DNA from: Streptomyces sp. ASQP_92
GTDB taxonomy: Bacteria; Actinomycetota; Actinomycetes; Streptomycetales; Streptomycetaceae
DNA: 64,000 nt
Assembly (NCBI RefSeq): GCF_025399895.1
Contig: NZ_JAODUA010000022.1
Location: 32,854 to 96,853 of the forward strand
Direction: 5' to 3'
Shown: positions 8,533 through 15,182 of the stretch, one piece after another
How the letters are laid out: every line of letters starts with the position of its first letter
Position numbering within the stretch: position 1 is the stretch's first letter
The notes under the pieces: model-generated
Told to the model about the DNA's origin: nothing
Databases searched by the model: none
What the model saw: only the letters and a program-made list of their open reading frames with translations
Position numbers and translations under genes: made by a program

Positions 8533-9903
8533 CTACCGCCGTCCGGCCGCCGCGAGCGCCAGGTGGCGGCGGGCGTAGGAGCGCCAGGGCCGCCATGCGT
8601 CCTGGCCCGCCGGGCCCACGTCCGGGTCGCCGAGCGCACGCGTGCGGATGACTTGGACGGTCTCCTCGTCCATACCGGGAAGGGTGCGCAGGACGCGGGC
8701 GGCCTCGTCGCGGTCGGCGCCGGCGTCCAGGCGCAGGGCGGCGTCGGCGAGCGCGGTCGCCAGGGCGGCCAGGTGCGGATCGGGGTGCCCTGCGAGCGAG
8801 GCGGAGTCGGGGAACAGATGGGTGAGCGCCCCGCAGGGCACGTCAAGCCGCTTGCCGTACGTCTCGACGAGGCCGGCCGCGCGCTCCGTCCCTACCAGCG
8901 CCCGCACCGCGCACTCCTCGGGGTCGGCCGCACCCGGCGAGCGAAGGCCCGGGGTGCGGGCGACGAGCGGGGCGAGGAGGGGGTCGGCGCCGAGCCGTTC
9001 GTCGACGGCGTACGGGTCGGCGTCCAGGTCGAACAGGCGGCGCAGGCGCTGGACGGCGGTGGTCAGGTCGCGCAGGTCGGTGAGGTGGATCCGGGCGTCC
9101 AGCCAGCCCTGGCGGGCCGCAGTGTGGGCAGGCTCGGCCTCGTCGACGGCCACGACGGCGGTGCCGTGGGGCAGCGCGAGGGTGCGGCGGTAGGTACGGG
9201 CGCCGCTCGCGCCGACGACCTCCTCGACGTGCTCGACGGCCTCGGCGGCCAGCAGGTCGAAGGTCTCCTTCACGGCGTACGCACCCCGGTGGGCGAGCCG
9301 CAGCGGGATCCCGGCCGCGGCCGCGACGCCGGACCTGACGGCCCGCGTGCCGGCCTCCTCGCGCAGGCCGCTGGGTGTGCGGGCGTAGATCTGCCGGATC
9401 GTGTCATTGAACTGGCGCACGCTCGCGAACCCCGACGCGAACGCGACCTCGGTGACCGGGAGCGAGGTGGTCTGGAGCAACACCCTTGCCGTGTGGGCGC
9501 GTTGGGCCCGCGCCAGGGCGACGGGGCCCGCGCCCACCTCCGCGGTGAGCTGGCGCTGCACCTGGCGGGCGCTGTAGCCGAGGCGGCTCGCCAGCCCCGG
9601 CACGCCCTCCCGGTCCACCACACCGTCCCCGATCATGCGCATGGCCCGGCCCACGACATCGGCTCGCGCGTTCCACTCGGCGGAGCCGGGCACGGCGTCC
9701 GGGCGGCAGCGGCGGCATGCGCGGAAGCCGTGACCCTGAGCGGCGGCGGCGCTCGGGAAGAACCGGACGTTCTTGCGGCGGGGGGTTACGGCGGGGCAGC
9801 TCGGGCGGCAGTAGATGCCGGTCGTCGCCACGGCGAAGAAGAACTCCCCGTCGAACCGGGCGTCCCTGCTGGTGACCGCCTCGTACCGCGCGTCGTGATC
9901 CAT
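8533..9903 (-). CDS. Ada-type/AraC HTH protein fused to an AlkA-like domain, catalytic loop missing
   Basis: 456 residues. Residues 1-75 are an Ada methyl-phosphotriester zinc domain with Cys32, Cys36, Cys63 and Cys66 all present (YCRPSC, then CRRCRP). About 90-185 is an AraC double HTH (LASRLGYSARQVQRQL). About 200-310 matches the AlkA N-terminal domain. About 315-456 is a helix-hairpin-helix glycosylase domain, but it is abnormal. The usual GIGPWTA hairpin reads GMDEETV, and the 25 to 30 residues that in AlkA carry the catalytic aspartate (Asp238 in E. coli) are gone: ALGDPDVGPAGQDAW runs straight into WRPWRSYARRHL. Family knowledge predicts alkylation-responsive regulation plus 3-methyladenine excision; I infer that excision activity is lost. 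ATG at 9903 is the start, and a GTG directly before it is an alternative. Confidence 0.85.
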   Translation of the reverse strand: MDHDARYEAVTSRDARFDGEFFFAVATTGIYCRPSCPAVTPRRKNVRFFPSAAAAQGHGFRACRRCRPDAVPGSAEWNARADVVGRAMRMIGDGVVDREGVPGLASRLGYSARQVQRQLTAEVGAGPVALARAQRAHTARVLLQTTSLPVTEVAFASGFASVRQFNDTIRQIYARTPSGLREEAGTRAVRSGVAAAAGIPLRLAHRGAYAVKETFDLLAAEAVEHVEEVVGASGARTYRRTLALPHGTAVVAVDEAEPAHTAARQGWLDARIHLTDLRDLTTAVQRLRRLFDLDADPYAVDERLGADPLLAPLVARTPGLRSPGAADPEECAVRALVGTERAAGLVETYGKRLDVPCGALTHLFPDSASLAGHPDPHLAALATALADAALRLDAGADRDEAARVLRTLPGMDEETVQVIRTRALGDPDVGPAGQDAWRPWRSYARRHLALAAAGRR

Positions 9904-10020
9904 CACGCCTCCATTGTCCGGCCCCGCGCCGGCACCCACTGGCGGCATTCGGACACTGCGCTGCCCCACTCCGGCGGGGGACTCCCCCACACCCCCATAC
10001 GGACCCGCAACGGCACTGCC

Positions 10021-10376
10021 AGGGGCGCGAGGAACTGCGCGACCAGCCACACACGGCCCGCAGACCGAGGGGCCTTTAGGGGCGCGGGGAACTGCGCGAC
10101 CGGCCACACACAGCCCGCAGCCGAAAGCGGGTTTCCAGGGGCGCGAGGAACTGCGCGACAAGCCACACACGGCCCGCAGCCGAAAGCGGGTTTCCAGGGG
10201 CGCGGGGAACTGCGCAACAAGCCACACACGGCCCGCAGGTGGAAACGGGGTTGAAAGGGGCGCGGGGAACTGCGCAACAAGCCACACACGGCCCGCAGGT
10301 GGAAACGGGGTTGAAAGGGGCGCGGGGAACTGCGCAACAAGCCACACACGGCCCGCAGCCGAAGGCGGGGTCGAGG
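10021..10376. repeat. Six-copy tandem array of the interspersed intergenic repeat
   Basis: Units begin at about 10021, 10078, 10137, 10196, 10256 and 10316, with periods of 57-60 bp. The core is AGGGGCGCGGGGAACTGCGC followed by a CACACGGCCCGCAG segment. The 60-bp rows 10201-10260 and 10261-10320 are identical, so the last duplication is recent. The array sits in the 523-bp gap between the 3' end of rsgA and the 5' end of the Ada/AlkA-like gene. The rest of that gap (9904-10020 and 10377-10426) shows nothing I can name. Confidence 0.93.
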
Positions 10377-10426
10377 GGTGAGGGGAGGCCAAGCACCCAC
10401 CCCCCGACCGCCCACCCCCGGAGGGA

Positions 10427-11566
10427 TCAGCGCCCCCGCTTCAGCAGCCCGTTCGCCCGCCCCTCCGCCCCCTTCGCCTTCCACTCCCGCCGAATCTCCG
10501 CCCTCAACCGCGCATCCGTCTTCGCCACGATGCGCTGGTTCTCGCGCAGCAGCTTGCGGTAGCTGTCGAGGCGGCGCTCCGCCAGTGAGCCGTCCTCGAC
10601 GGCCGCGAGCACCGCGCAGCCCGGCTCCGCCCCGTGCGCGCAGTCGTGGAAGCGGCAGTCCGCGGCCAGTTCCTCGATCTCGGCGAAGACCTGGCCGACG
10701 CCGCTCTGCGCGTCGTACAGGCCGACACCGCGCAGCCCGGGGGTGTCGATGAGGACGCCGCCGCCGGGCAGCACCAGCAGGTTGCGGGTGGTCGTAGTGT
10801 GGCGGCCCTTGCCGTCCACGTCACGGGCGGCCTGCACCTCCATCACCTCCGCGCCGAGCAGCGCGTTGGCGAGCGTGGACTTGCCCGCGCCGGACTGCCC
10901 GAGCAGCACACTGGTGCCGCCCGCGACGACCGCGGCGAGGATCTCGATGCCCTCGCCGGTGGTCGCGCTGACCGGCAGGACCTGTACGCCGGGCGCGGCC
11001 GTTTCGACGTCCCGGACGAGGTAGGACAGCCCGACCGGGTCGGGGACCAGGTCGGCCTTGGTGAGGACGACGAGCGGCTGGGCGCCCGACTCCCAGGCCA
11101 GGGCGAGGAAGCGCTCGATGCGGCCGAGGTCGAGTTCGACGGCGAGCGACACCGCGATGATCGCGTGGTCGACGTTGGCCGCCAGGATCTGCGCCTCGGA
11201 CCGGTTGGAGGAGGTGCTGCGCACGAACGCGGTGCGGCGCGGCAGATAGGCACGGACGAAGCGGGGGTCGCCGCCCGGTTCGACGACGGCCCAGTCACCG
11301 GTGCAGATCACCCGCATCGGGTCGTGCGGGGTGACATACGCGGTGTCGGCGCGCAGGGTGCCGTCGGCGGTCGCCACGTCGCACTGGCCACGATCGACCC
11401 GGACGACGCGGCCGGGCACCAGGCCCTGTTCGGCGTAGGGGGCGAACTCGGCGGCCCAGGCGTCGTCCCAGCCGTACGCGGCGAGCGGACGCGACGGGGC
11501 GGAGGTGTTGAACCCCCAGCTACCGAGGGCGGAGGTGTTGAACGGGGTGGAGAACGAGGAAGACAA
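10427..11566 (-). CDS. rsgA: Ribosome small-subunit-dependent GTPase A
   Basis: 379 residues. It shows the circularly permuted GTPase order: an N-terminal OB-fold (VPGRVVRVDRGQCDV), then the G4 motif (TKAD), then G1 (GQSGAGKST), then G3 (DTPG), and last a zinc knuckle (CRFHDCAHGAEPGC). RsgA releases late assembly factors from the 30S subunit on GTP hydrolysis. The visible start is TTG at 11566, an unusual start, with GAAGGG at 11573-11578 as the ribosome site, inside an inverted repeat. The N-terminus carries an in-frame duplication of 30-bp period (FNTSAL and FNTSAP from copies at 11497-11513 and 11527-11543). A 23-codon ORF precedes it. Confidence 0.9.
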   Translation of the reverse strand: MSSSFSTPFNTSALGSWGFNTSAPSRPLAAYGWDDAWAAEFAPYAEQGLVPGRVVRVDRGQCDVATADGTLRADTAYVTPHDPMRVICTGDWAVVEPGGDPRFVRAYLPRRTAFVRSTSSNRSEAQILAANVDHAIIAVSLAVELDLGRIERFLALAWESGAQPLVVLTKADLVPDPVGLSYLVRDVETAAPGVQVLPVSATTGEGIEILAAVVAGGTSVLLGQSGAGKSTLANALLGAEVMEVQAARDVDGKGRHTTTTRNLLVLPGGGVLIDTPGLRGVGLYDAQSGVGQVFAEIEELAADCRFHDCAHGAEPGCAVLAAVEDGSLAERRLDSYRKLLRENQRIVAKTDARLRAEIRREWKAKGAEGRANGLLKRGR

Positions 11567-11568
11567 GG

Positions 11569-11612
11569 GGGACCCTTCGAAGGGCGGTCCCGGCGGCGCG
11601 CTGCGAGCGCGC
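11569..11612 (-). promoter_or_regulatory. Two hairpins between the leader ORF and rsgA, one covering the ribosome site
   Basis: Hairpin A, 11596-11612, has 7-bp arms GCGCGCT / AGCGCGC around a 3-base loop. Hairpin B, 11569-11591, has outer arms GGGAC / GTCCC enclosing the palindrome CCCTTCGAAGGG. The rsgA Shine-Dalgarno GAAGGG lies inside hairpin B, so the folded RNA would hide it. Neither has a following T-run. The arrangement suggests translational control, by inference. Confidence 0.5.
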
Positions 11613-11626
11613 GGTTCGCTTGGGTG

Positions 11627-11698
11627 TCAGCCGGAGACCACAGGGGTGGGAACGATGAACTCCTGAATGCGGGCAGTGCCCGTCACCGTGACCGTCAT
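11627..11698 (-). CDS. 23-residue small ORF upstream of rsgA (leader peptide candidate)
   Basis: ATG at 11698 is preceded by a near-perfect ribosome site (AGGAGGTGAGG, 6-7 bases upstream), one of the strongest in the window. The peptide starts MTVTVTGTARIQEF and ends PTPVVSG, rich in Thr and Val, with no Cys. It ends 60 bases before rsgA on the same strand, with two hairpins between. It is also divergent from the P450 at 11862 (163 bp). A leader peptide for rsgA is my first reading; a small secreted or modified peptide linked to the P450 is the alternative. I do not recognise the family. Confidence 0.5.
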   Translation of the reverse strand: MTVTVTGTARIQEFIVPTPVVSG

Positions 11699-11861
11699 CA
11701 ATGTCCTCACCTCCTGCTTCTTCTCCACGAACCGACATCGCTCGCCGTCGCGCGAGCGGATGAGCAGAACCATAACCACGCCCCGGGCGCGGCACCACCG
11801 AATTAACGGCATCACCGGCTCACCGCGGGGAACGGGCCGGCCCCGGTGGGAGTCTGGGGTC

Positions 11862-13040
11862 ATGGACGACCCGACGCAGGACCCCCGCTTCCACCAGGAC
11901 CCCTACCCCGCGTACGCCGCCCTGCGGTCCGGGTGCCCGGTGCGGCGCCTCGCCAACGGGCCCGGCGGGCACGCCAGTTATGTGGTCACCGGCTACGCGG
12001 AAGCCCGGGAGGCCCTCGCGGATCCTCGACTGTCGAAGGACACGGCCGCCTTCTTCGCGGGCACGGGCTCGTCGCGGCGGCTGCACCCCGCGGTGGCGCA
12101 GACCATGCTGGCCTCTGATCCGCCCCGGCACACCCGGCTGCGCAAGCTGGTCACCAGGGCGTTCACGCCGGGGGCCGTCGCGGAGCTGCGCCCGTTCGTC
12201 GCCCGGGTCACCGACGAGCTGCTGGACGGGTGGCCCGTCGGCCAACAGGTAGATTTCGTGGCCGACTTGGCGGTGCCGCTGCCGGTCGTCGTGATCTGCG
12301 AGCTGCTCGGGGTGCCGCGGGCGGACAGGCCGGATGTGCGGCGCTGGTCGGGAGAGCTGTTCGCGGCGGGACGCCCCGACGTCATCGACGCGGCCTCGCA
12401 CTCCCTCGCCGAGTACATGACGGGCCTCATCGCCGCCAGGCGCCTGGACCCGGGTGACCGCCTCCTCGACCGGCTTGTCGCGGCTCGCGACGGCGACGAC
12501 CGCCTGAGCGAGGAGGAGTTGGTCTCGCTCGCCGTGCTGCTGCTCGTGGCCGGGCACGAGACCACCACCCACTTCCTCGGCAACGCCGCCCTCGCGCTGC
12601 TCCAGCACCCCGCCGAGCTCGACCGTCTCCGTAAGGATCCGGACGGCGTCCGGGCCATGCTGGAGGAGCTGCTCCGGTTCGACTCTCCGGTCGGCACGGC
12701 CACGTTCAGGTTCACCACCGAGCCCGTCACGCTCGGCGGCACGGACATCCCGGCCGGAGTCCCGGTCGTGGTCGCGCTCGGAGCGGCCAATCGCGACCCA
12801 CGGCGCTTCCCGCGGCCGGACCTGCTCGACCGGGACCGGGACGCCTCCGGACATCTCGGCTTCGGCCACGGCATCCACCGCTGCGTCGGCGCTCCCCTGG
12901 CCATGGCCGAGGCGGAGATCGCGCTGCGAGCGGTCCTGGTGCGCTTCCCCGGCATCCGGCTCGCCGTGGCGCCCGATCGACTTGAATGGCGGCGCACCCG
13001 GCTGGTCCGTGGGCTGACCTCGCTGCCGGTTCTGACGTAG
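11862..13040 (+). CDS. Cytochrome P450
   Basis: 392 residues, full length for a bacterial class I P450. All signatures are present: the I-helix oxygen-activation motif AGHETTTH (about residue 232), the ExxR of the K-helix (EELLRF, about 267) and the heme loop FGHGIHRCVGAPLA with the cysteine ligand near residue 340. The overall sequence resembles CYP107/CYP105-like actinobacterial enzymes. The substrate cannot be read from sequence. No ferredoxin or ferredoxin reductase gene is adjacent, so electrons must come from elsewhere. ATG at 11862 fits the family start. Its 3' end is followed by short tandem repeats that reuse its last codons. Confidence 0.92.
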   Translation: MDDPTQDPRFHQDPYPAYAALRSGCPVRRLANGPGGHASYVVTGYAEAREALADPRLSKDTAAFFAGTGSSRRLHPAVAQTMLASDPPRHTRLRKLVTRAFTPGAVAELRPFVARVTDELLDGWPVGQQVDFVADLAVPLPVVVICELLGVPRADRPDVRRWSGELFAAGRPDVIDAASHSLAEYMTGLIAARRLDPGDRLLDRLVAARDGDDRLSEEELVSLAVLLLVAGHETTTHFLGNAALALLQHPAELDRLRKDPDGVRAMLEELLRFDSPVGTATFRFTTEPVTLGGTDIPAGVPVVVALGAANRDPRRFPRPDLLDRDRDASGHLGFGHGIHRCVGAPLAMAEAEIALRAVLVRFPGIRLAVAPDRLEWRRTRLVRGLTSLPVLT

Positions 13041-13134
13041 CACCTGTCCTGACGTGGCCATCTGTCCTGACGTGTCCGCCTGTCCCGACTAGCCGCTCCG
13101 CGCGTCGTCGACAGCCGCTCCGTGCGTCGTCGAG
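13033..13134. repeat. Short tandem repeats at the P450 3' end
   Basis: Three 17-18-bp units of the form GACGTGGCCATCTGTCCT begin at 13033, the first including the P450 stop codon. They are followed by two 22-bp units at 13091-13112 and 13113-13134 that differ at two bases. A self-complementary GGCGCGGCCGCGCC follows at about 13140 and may end transcription of the convergent P450 and glycosidase genes. Confidence 0.75.
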
Positions 13135-13174
13135 TCGTCGGCGCGGCCGCGCCGGCGGCTTCGTACGCCCCCGT

Positions 13175-14401
13175 TCAGCGCTGGTAGACGGCGATGCCGT
13201 TGGGGACGCGTCGCTGCTGGCCGTGGTCGAGGGTGTTGCGTACGGTCAGGCGGTCCGTCGCCGGGTCGCGGGTGACGAGGGTGGTGGAGGCGCCGCCGTC
13301 GAGGAAGAGGCCCTCGTCGCACTTCAAGGACGCCAGAAATCGGGCGAGTTCGGCGACGGTGAGGCCGGTGGCGGTGCCTTCGCGGCCGTCGGTGGCCACC
13401 AGGCGCAGCAGATGCCCGTCGTCCGCGAGCGCGGCGGCGGTCCGCGGCTCCGCGGTGACTTCGTCCAGACCGGGCAGCGGCACCTGATCCTTGAGGAGCG
13501 GATAGGCGCCGAGGGCGAAGTCGAACGGGACGTCGCCGGTGGAACCGAGGCGGTAGTCGACCGAGACGGGGGTGCCGGGCGTCAGGGCGCGCAGGGCTTG
13601 GGCGCCCTGTTCGCGTCCCAGCAGGACGAGCGACCCGGCCGGGATGGGGCCACTGCCCGGGGTGGCGGCGGTAGTGGCGACGCGCCCGTCGCGGACGGTG
13701 ACCTCGAAGGTGTCGCGGGTGCAGGGCGCGGACCGCTGGCGGTCGGTCCCGCAGGCCGCTCGCGCGCGGGAGGCGCTGCCCCAGTCCGGGGTGAAGACCC
13801 CGATGGACCCTTCGGGAAGGGCGTACTGGTTGAGGCCGCCGAGCGCCAACGAGCGCTGTGCGGTGCGGAGTTGACCGTTGAGCGGGAGGCGGGCGGTGCG
13901 GGCGCGGCCGTCCGGGCCGACACCCAGGACGTCCTCGCCACTGGCGTCGGCCGGCATCTTCCAGCCGAACCGCTGGCTTCGGGGCACCGCGCCCTTCAGG
14001 GGCTGCCCGTGCAGGACGGCTGCCCCGGACGCCGAACCCGTGGCGGCGATGCCGGGGTGCTCCCCCTCGGTCATGTTGAAGAAGTCGCCGTTGATGGCGG
14101 CGACGGCCCCCTGCTTCTCGGCCATGGCGGACACCGACGCCCGGTCGGTGACGGTCCCGGCGTGCAGCAGACCGGCCCCGACCCCGGCGTGGCGCAGGTC
14201 GACGGTCACCAGGTGGACCCGGCTCGGGCCGTGGCCGGTCCGCAGGGTGAAGAGCTGGTAGTCGACGCCCGGGGCGATGTGCTCGACGGCCGGCTCCCGC
14301 ACGGCGTCCGTCGCGCGCGCCGGCCGGTCGGCACCCACGGTGAGGGTCGTGGTGAGGCTGAGCAGGAGGACGGCGGCGACAGCGATACGAACCCGGTTCA
14401 T
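13175..14401 (-). CDS. Secreted phosphodiester glycosidase-family protein
   Basis: 408 residues with an N-terminal signal peptide (RIAVAAVLLLSLTTTLTVGA). The rest matches the NAGPA/DUF2233 phosphodiester glycosidase family. Visible landmarks are VDLRHAGVGAGLL, AAINGDFFNM, LVATDGRE, and near the C-terminus LFLDGGASTTLV followed by RRVPNGIAVYQR. In characterised relatives these acidic and asparagine positions line the active site that removes sugar phosphodiester caps; in bacteria the substrate is usually wall or capsule polymer and is unknown here. ATG at 14401 gives the correct signal-peptide length. Convergent with the P450. Confidence 0.8.
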   Translation of the reverse strand: MNRVRIAVAAVLLLSLTTTLTVGADRPARATDAVREPAVEHIAPGVDYQLFTLRTGHGPSRVHLVTVDLRHAGVGAGLLHAGTVTDRASVSAMAEKQGAVAAINGDFFNMTEGEHPGIAATGSASGAAVLHGQPLKGAVPRSQRFGWKMPADASGEDVLGVGPDGRARTARLPLNGQLRTAQRSLALGGLNQYALPEGSIGVFTPDWGSASRARAACGTDRQRSAPCTRDTFEVTVRDGRVATTAATPGSGPIPAGSLVLLGREQGAQALRALTPGTPVSVDYRLGSTGDVPFDFALGAYPLLKDQVPLPGLDEVTAEPRTAAALADDGHLLRLVATDGREGTATGLTVAELARFLASLKCDEGLFLDGGASTTLVTRDPATDRLTVRNTLDHGQQRRVPNGIAVYQR

Positions 14402-14513
14402 GCCGCCACCGTGATGCCGGTGCGAGTCGTGCCCCGGGAGGCGCGCGTGCCGGTTGCCCGGTGACACCCGCGCGGGCGCACCCCGCGTACCGCCCGGGGA
14501 AGGAGCGCGGGGA

Positions 14514-14640
14514 TCAGCGGCATCGTTCGTCCCTGGGGGAGGATTCGGCCCGGCCCGTCGGCCGCCAACAGGCCGGCGGTGTGCCGGACGCGACCAGGCG
14601 GCCCTGGTCGAGTACGTGGACGAGGTCGGCGTGCCAGCTC
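14514..14640 (-). pseudogene. Remnant of an ABC transporter ATPase C-terminus
   Basis: The minus strand encodes ADLVHVLDQGRLVASGTP (about 14577-14630), which is the H-loop-distal end of ABC exporter ATPases (typical form ADRVVVLDxGRVVExGT). It then runs out in unrelated residues to a stop at 14514. No Walker or signature motif can be found upstream in any frame, so this looks like a leftover of a deleted gene. The 780-bp stretch 14402-15182 holds only this remnant, the palindrome at 14845 and the 15-codon ORF at 14927. Confidence 0.5.
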
Positions 14641-14844
14641 TCCCGCCCCGCTCGGCCCCTGCGCCGCGCCACTCTTGAGGGCGACGCCGGATCAGGACAG
14701 CTTTTCGGGTCGCGTCCGCCATCGCCCCGGGGCCCGGCCGCGCACGGTTCCGTGAGCTCCAACTGCCTTCGTGCGGCGCCCAGTTGAGGGCAGGCAACCC
14801 GGCTCGGCACGGGTGCGGCACGGGAGGCGCGGCGACCGCACCCT

Positions 14845-14867
14845 TTATTTGCGTATCAGCGCAATAA
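14845..14867 (+). promoter_or_regulatory. Palindrome upstream of the ABC importer, candidate ArsR operator
   Basis: The core TTGCGTATCAGCGCAA (14849-14864) is an inverted repeat TTGCG-N6-CGCAA, flanked by TTATT and AATAA. It is A/T-rich compared with all surrounding DNA. A related 16-mer (TTGCATGGGAGCGCAA on the minus strand, 12 of 16 identical) overlaps the start codon of the ArsR gene at 18792. A shared operator is the simplest reading. Confidence 0.5.
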
Positions 14868-14926
14868 CCGGCAGACTGCACAGGTCACCAAAAGCCGCAT
14901 CGCCGACATCACGGAAGGGGGCAGCC

Positions 14927-14974
14927 ATGGACGCCGAGCCTCCCAGTCCGCGCCGCCCCATCGGCCGCGCCTGA
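14927..14974 (+). CDS. 15-residue upstream ORF in the ABC importer leader
   Basis: ATG at 14927 follows a GGAAGGGGG ribosome site and the ORF reads MDAEPPSPRRPIGRA then TGA. It lies 60 bp after the candidate operator and about 205 bp before the permease gene. It is rich in Pro and Arg, residues that slow ribosomes. It may be a leader peptide or chance. A G+C-rich hairpin (GGGCCC / GGGCCC) at about 15063-15078 lies between it and the permease. Confidence 0.3.
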   Translation: MDAEPPSPRRPIGRA

Positions 14975-15182
14975 GCCCTCCGCCACCTCCCGGCATCCGC
15001 GACGGGATGCTCCGTGGTGATCCGGGGCCCGGGCGACGGCTCGGTGCGGGCAGCAGGTTTCCAGGGCCCCCGAGGGCCCCCTGCCCCTTCCCTTTCTCAC
15101 CACACCGGGCTCCGCCGCGTCGGGGTGCGCGCTCGCGCCCCCGGGACCGCTGTGCCCACAGTGTGGTCGGAGGTTTCTTGTG

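Noticed and set aside
7303..10254. Very long plus-strand open frame (983 codons)
   Set aside because: It is the antisense shadow of chaA and the Ada/AlkA-like gene; its translation is low-complexity Gly/Arg/His without any family motif.
10021..10376. CRISPR-like array
   Set aside because: The period is regular, but the whole unit is repeated and there are no unique spacers; no cas gene is in the window.
11627..11862. RiPP precursor plus P450 pair, as in P450-modified short peptides
   Set aside because: The 23-residue peptide is on the opposite strand to the P450, lacks the aromatic C-terminal core of such precursors and has hairpins linking it to rsgA instead; kept only as an alternative.
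48..14401. Biosynthetic gene cluster suggested by P450s, asnB and secreted enzymes
   Set aside because: No core synthase (PKS, NRPS, terpene, RiPP-modifying enzyme) is present near either P450.
14950..15180. Metal riboswitch (M-box or yybP-like) in the importer leader
   Set aside because: A strong hairpin exists, but none of the conserved riboswitch core elements could be found.
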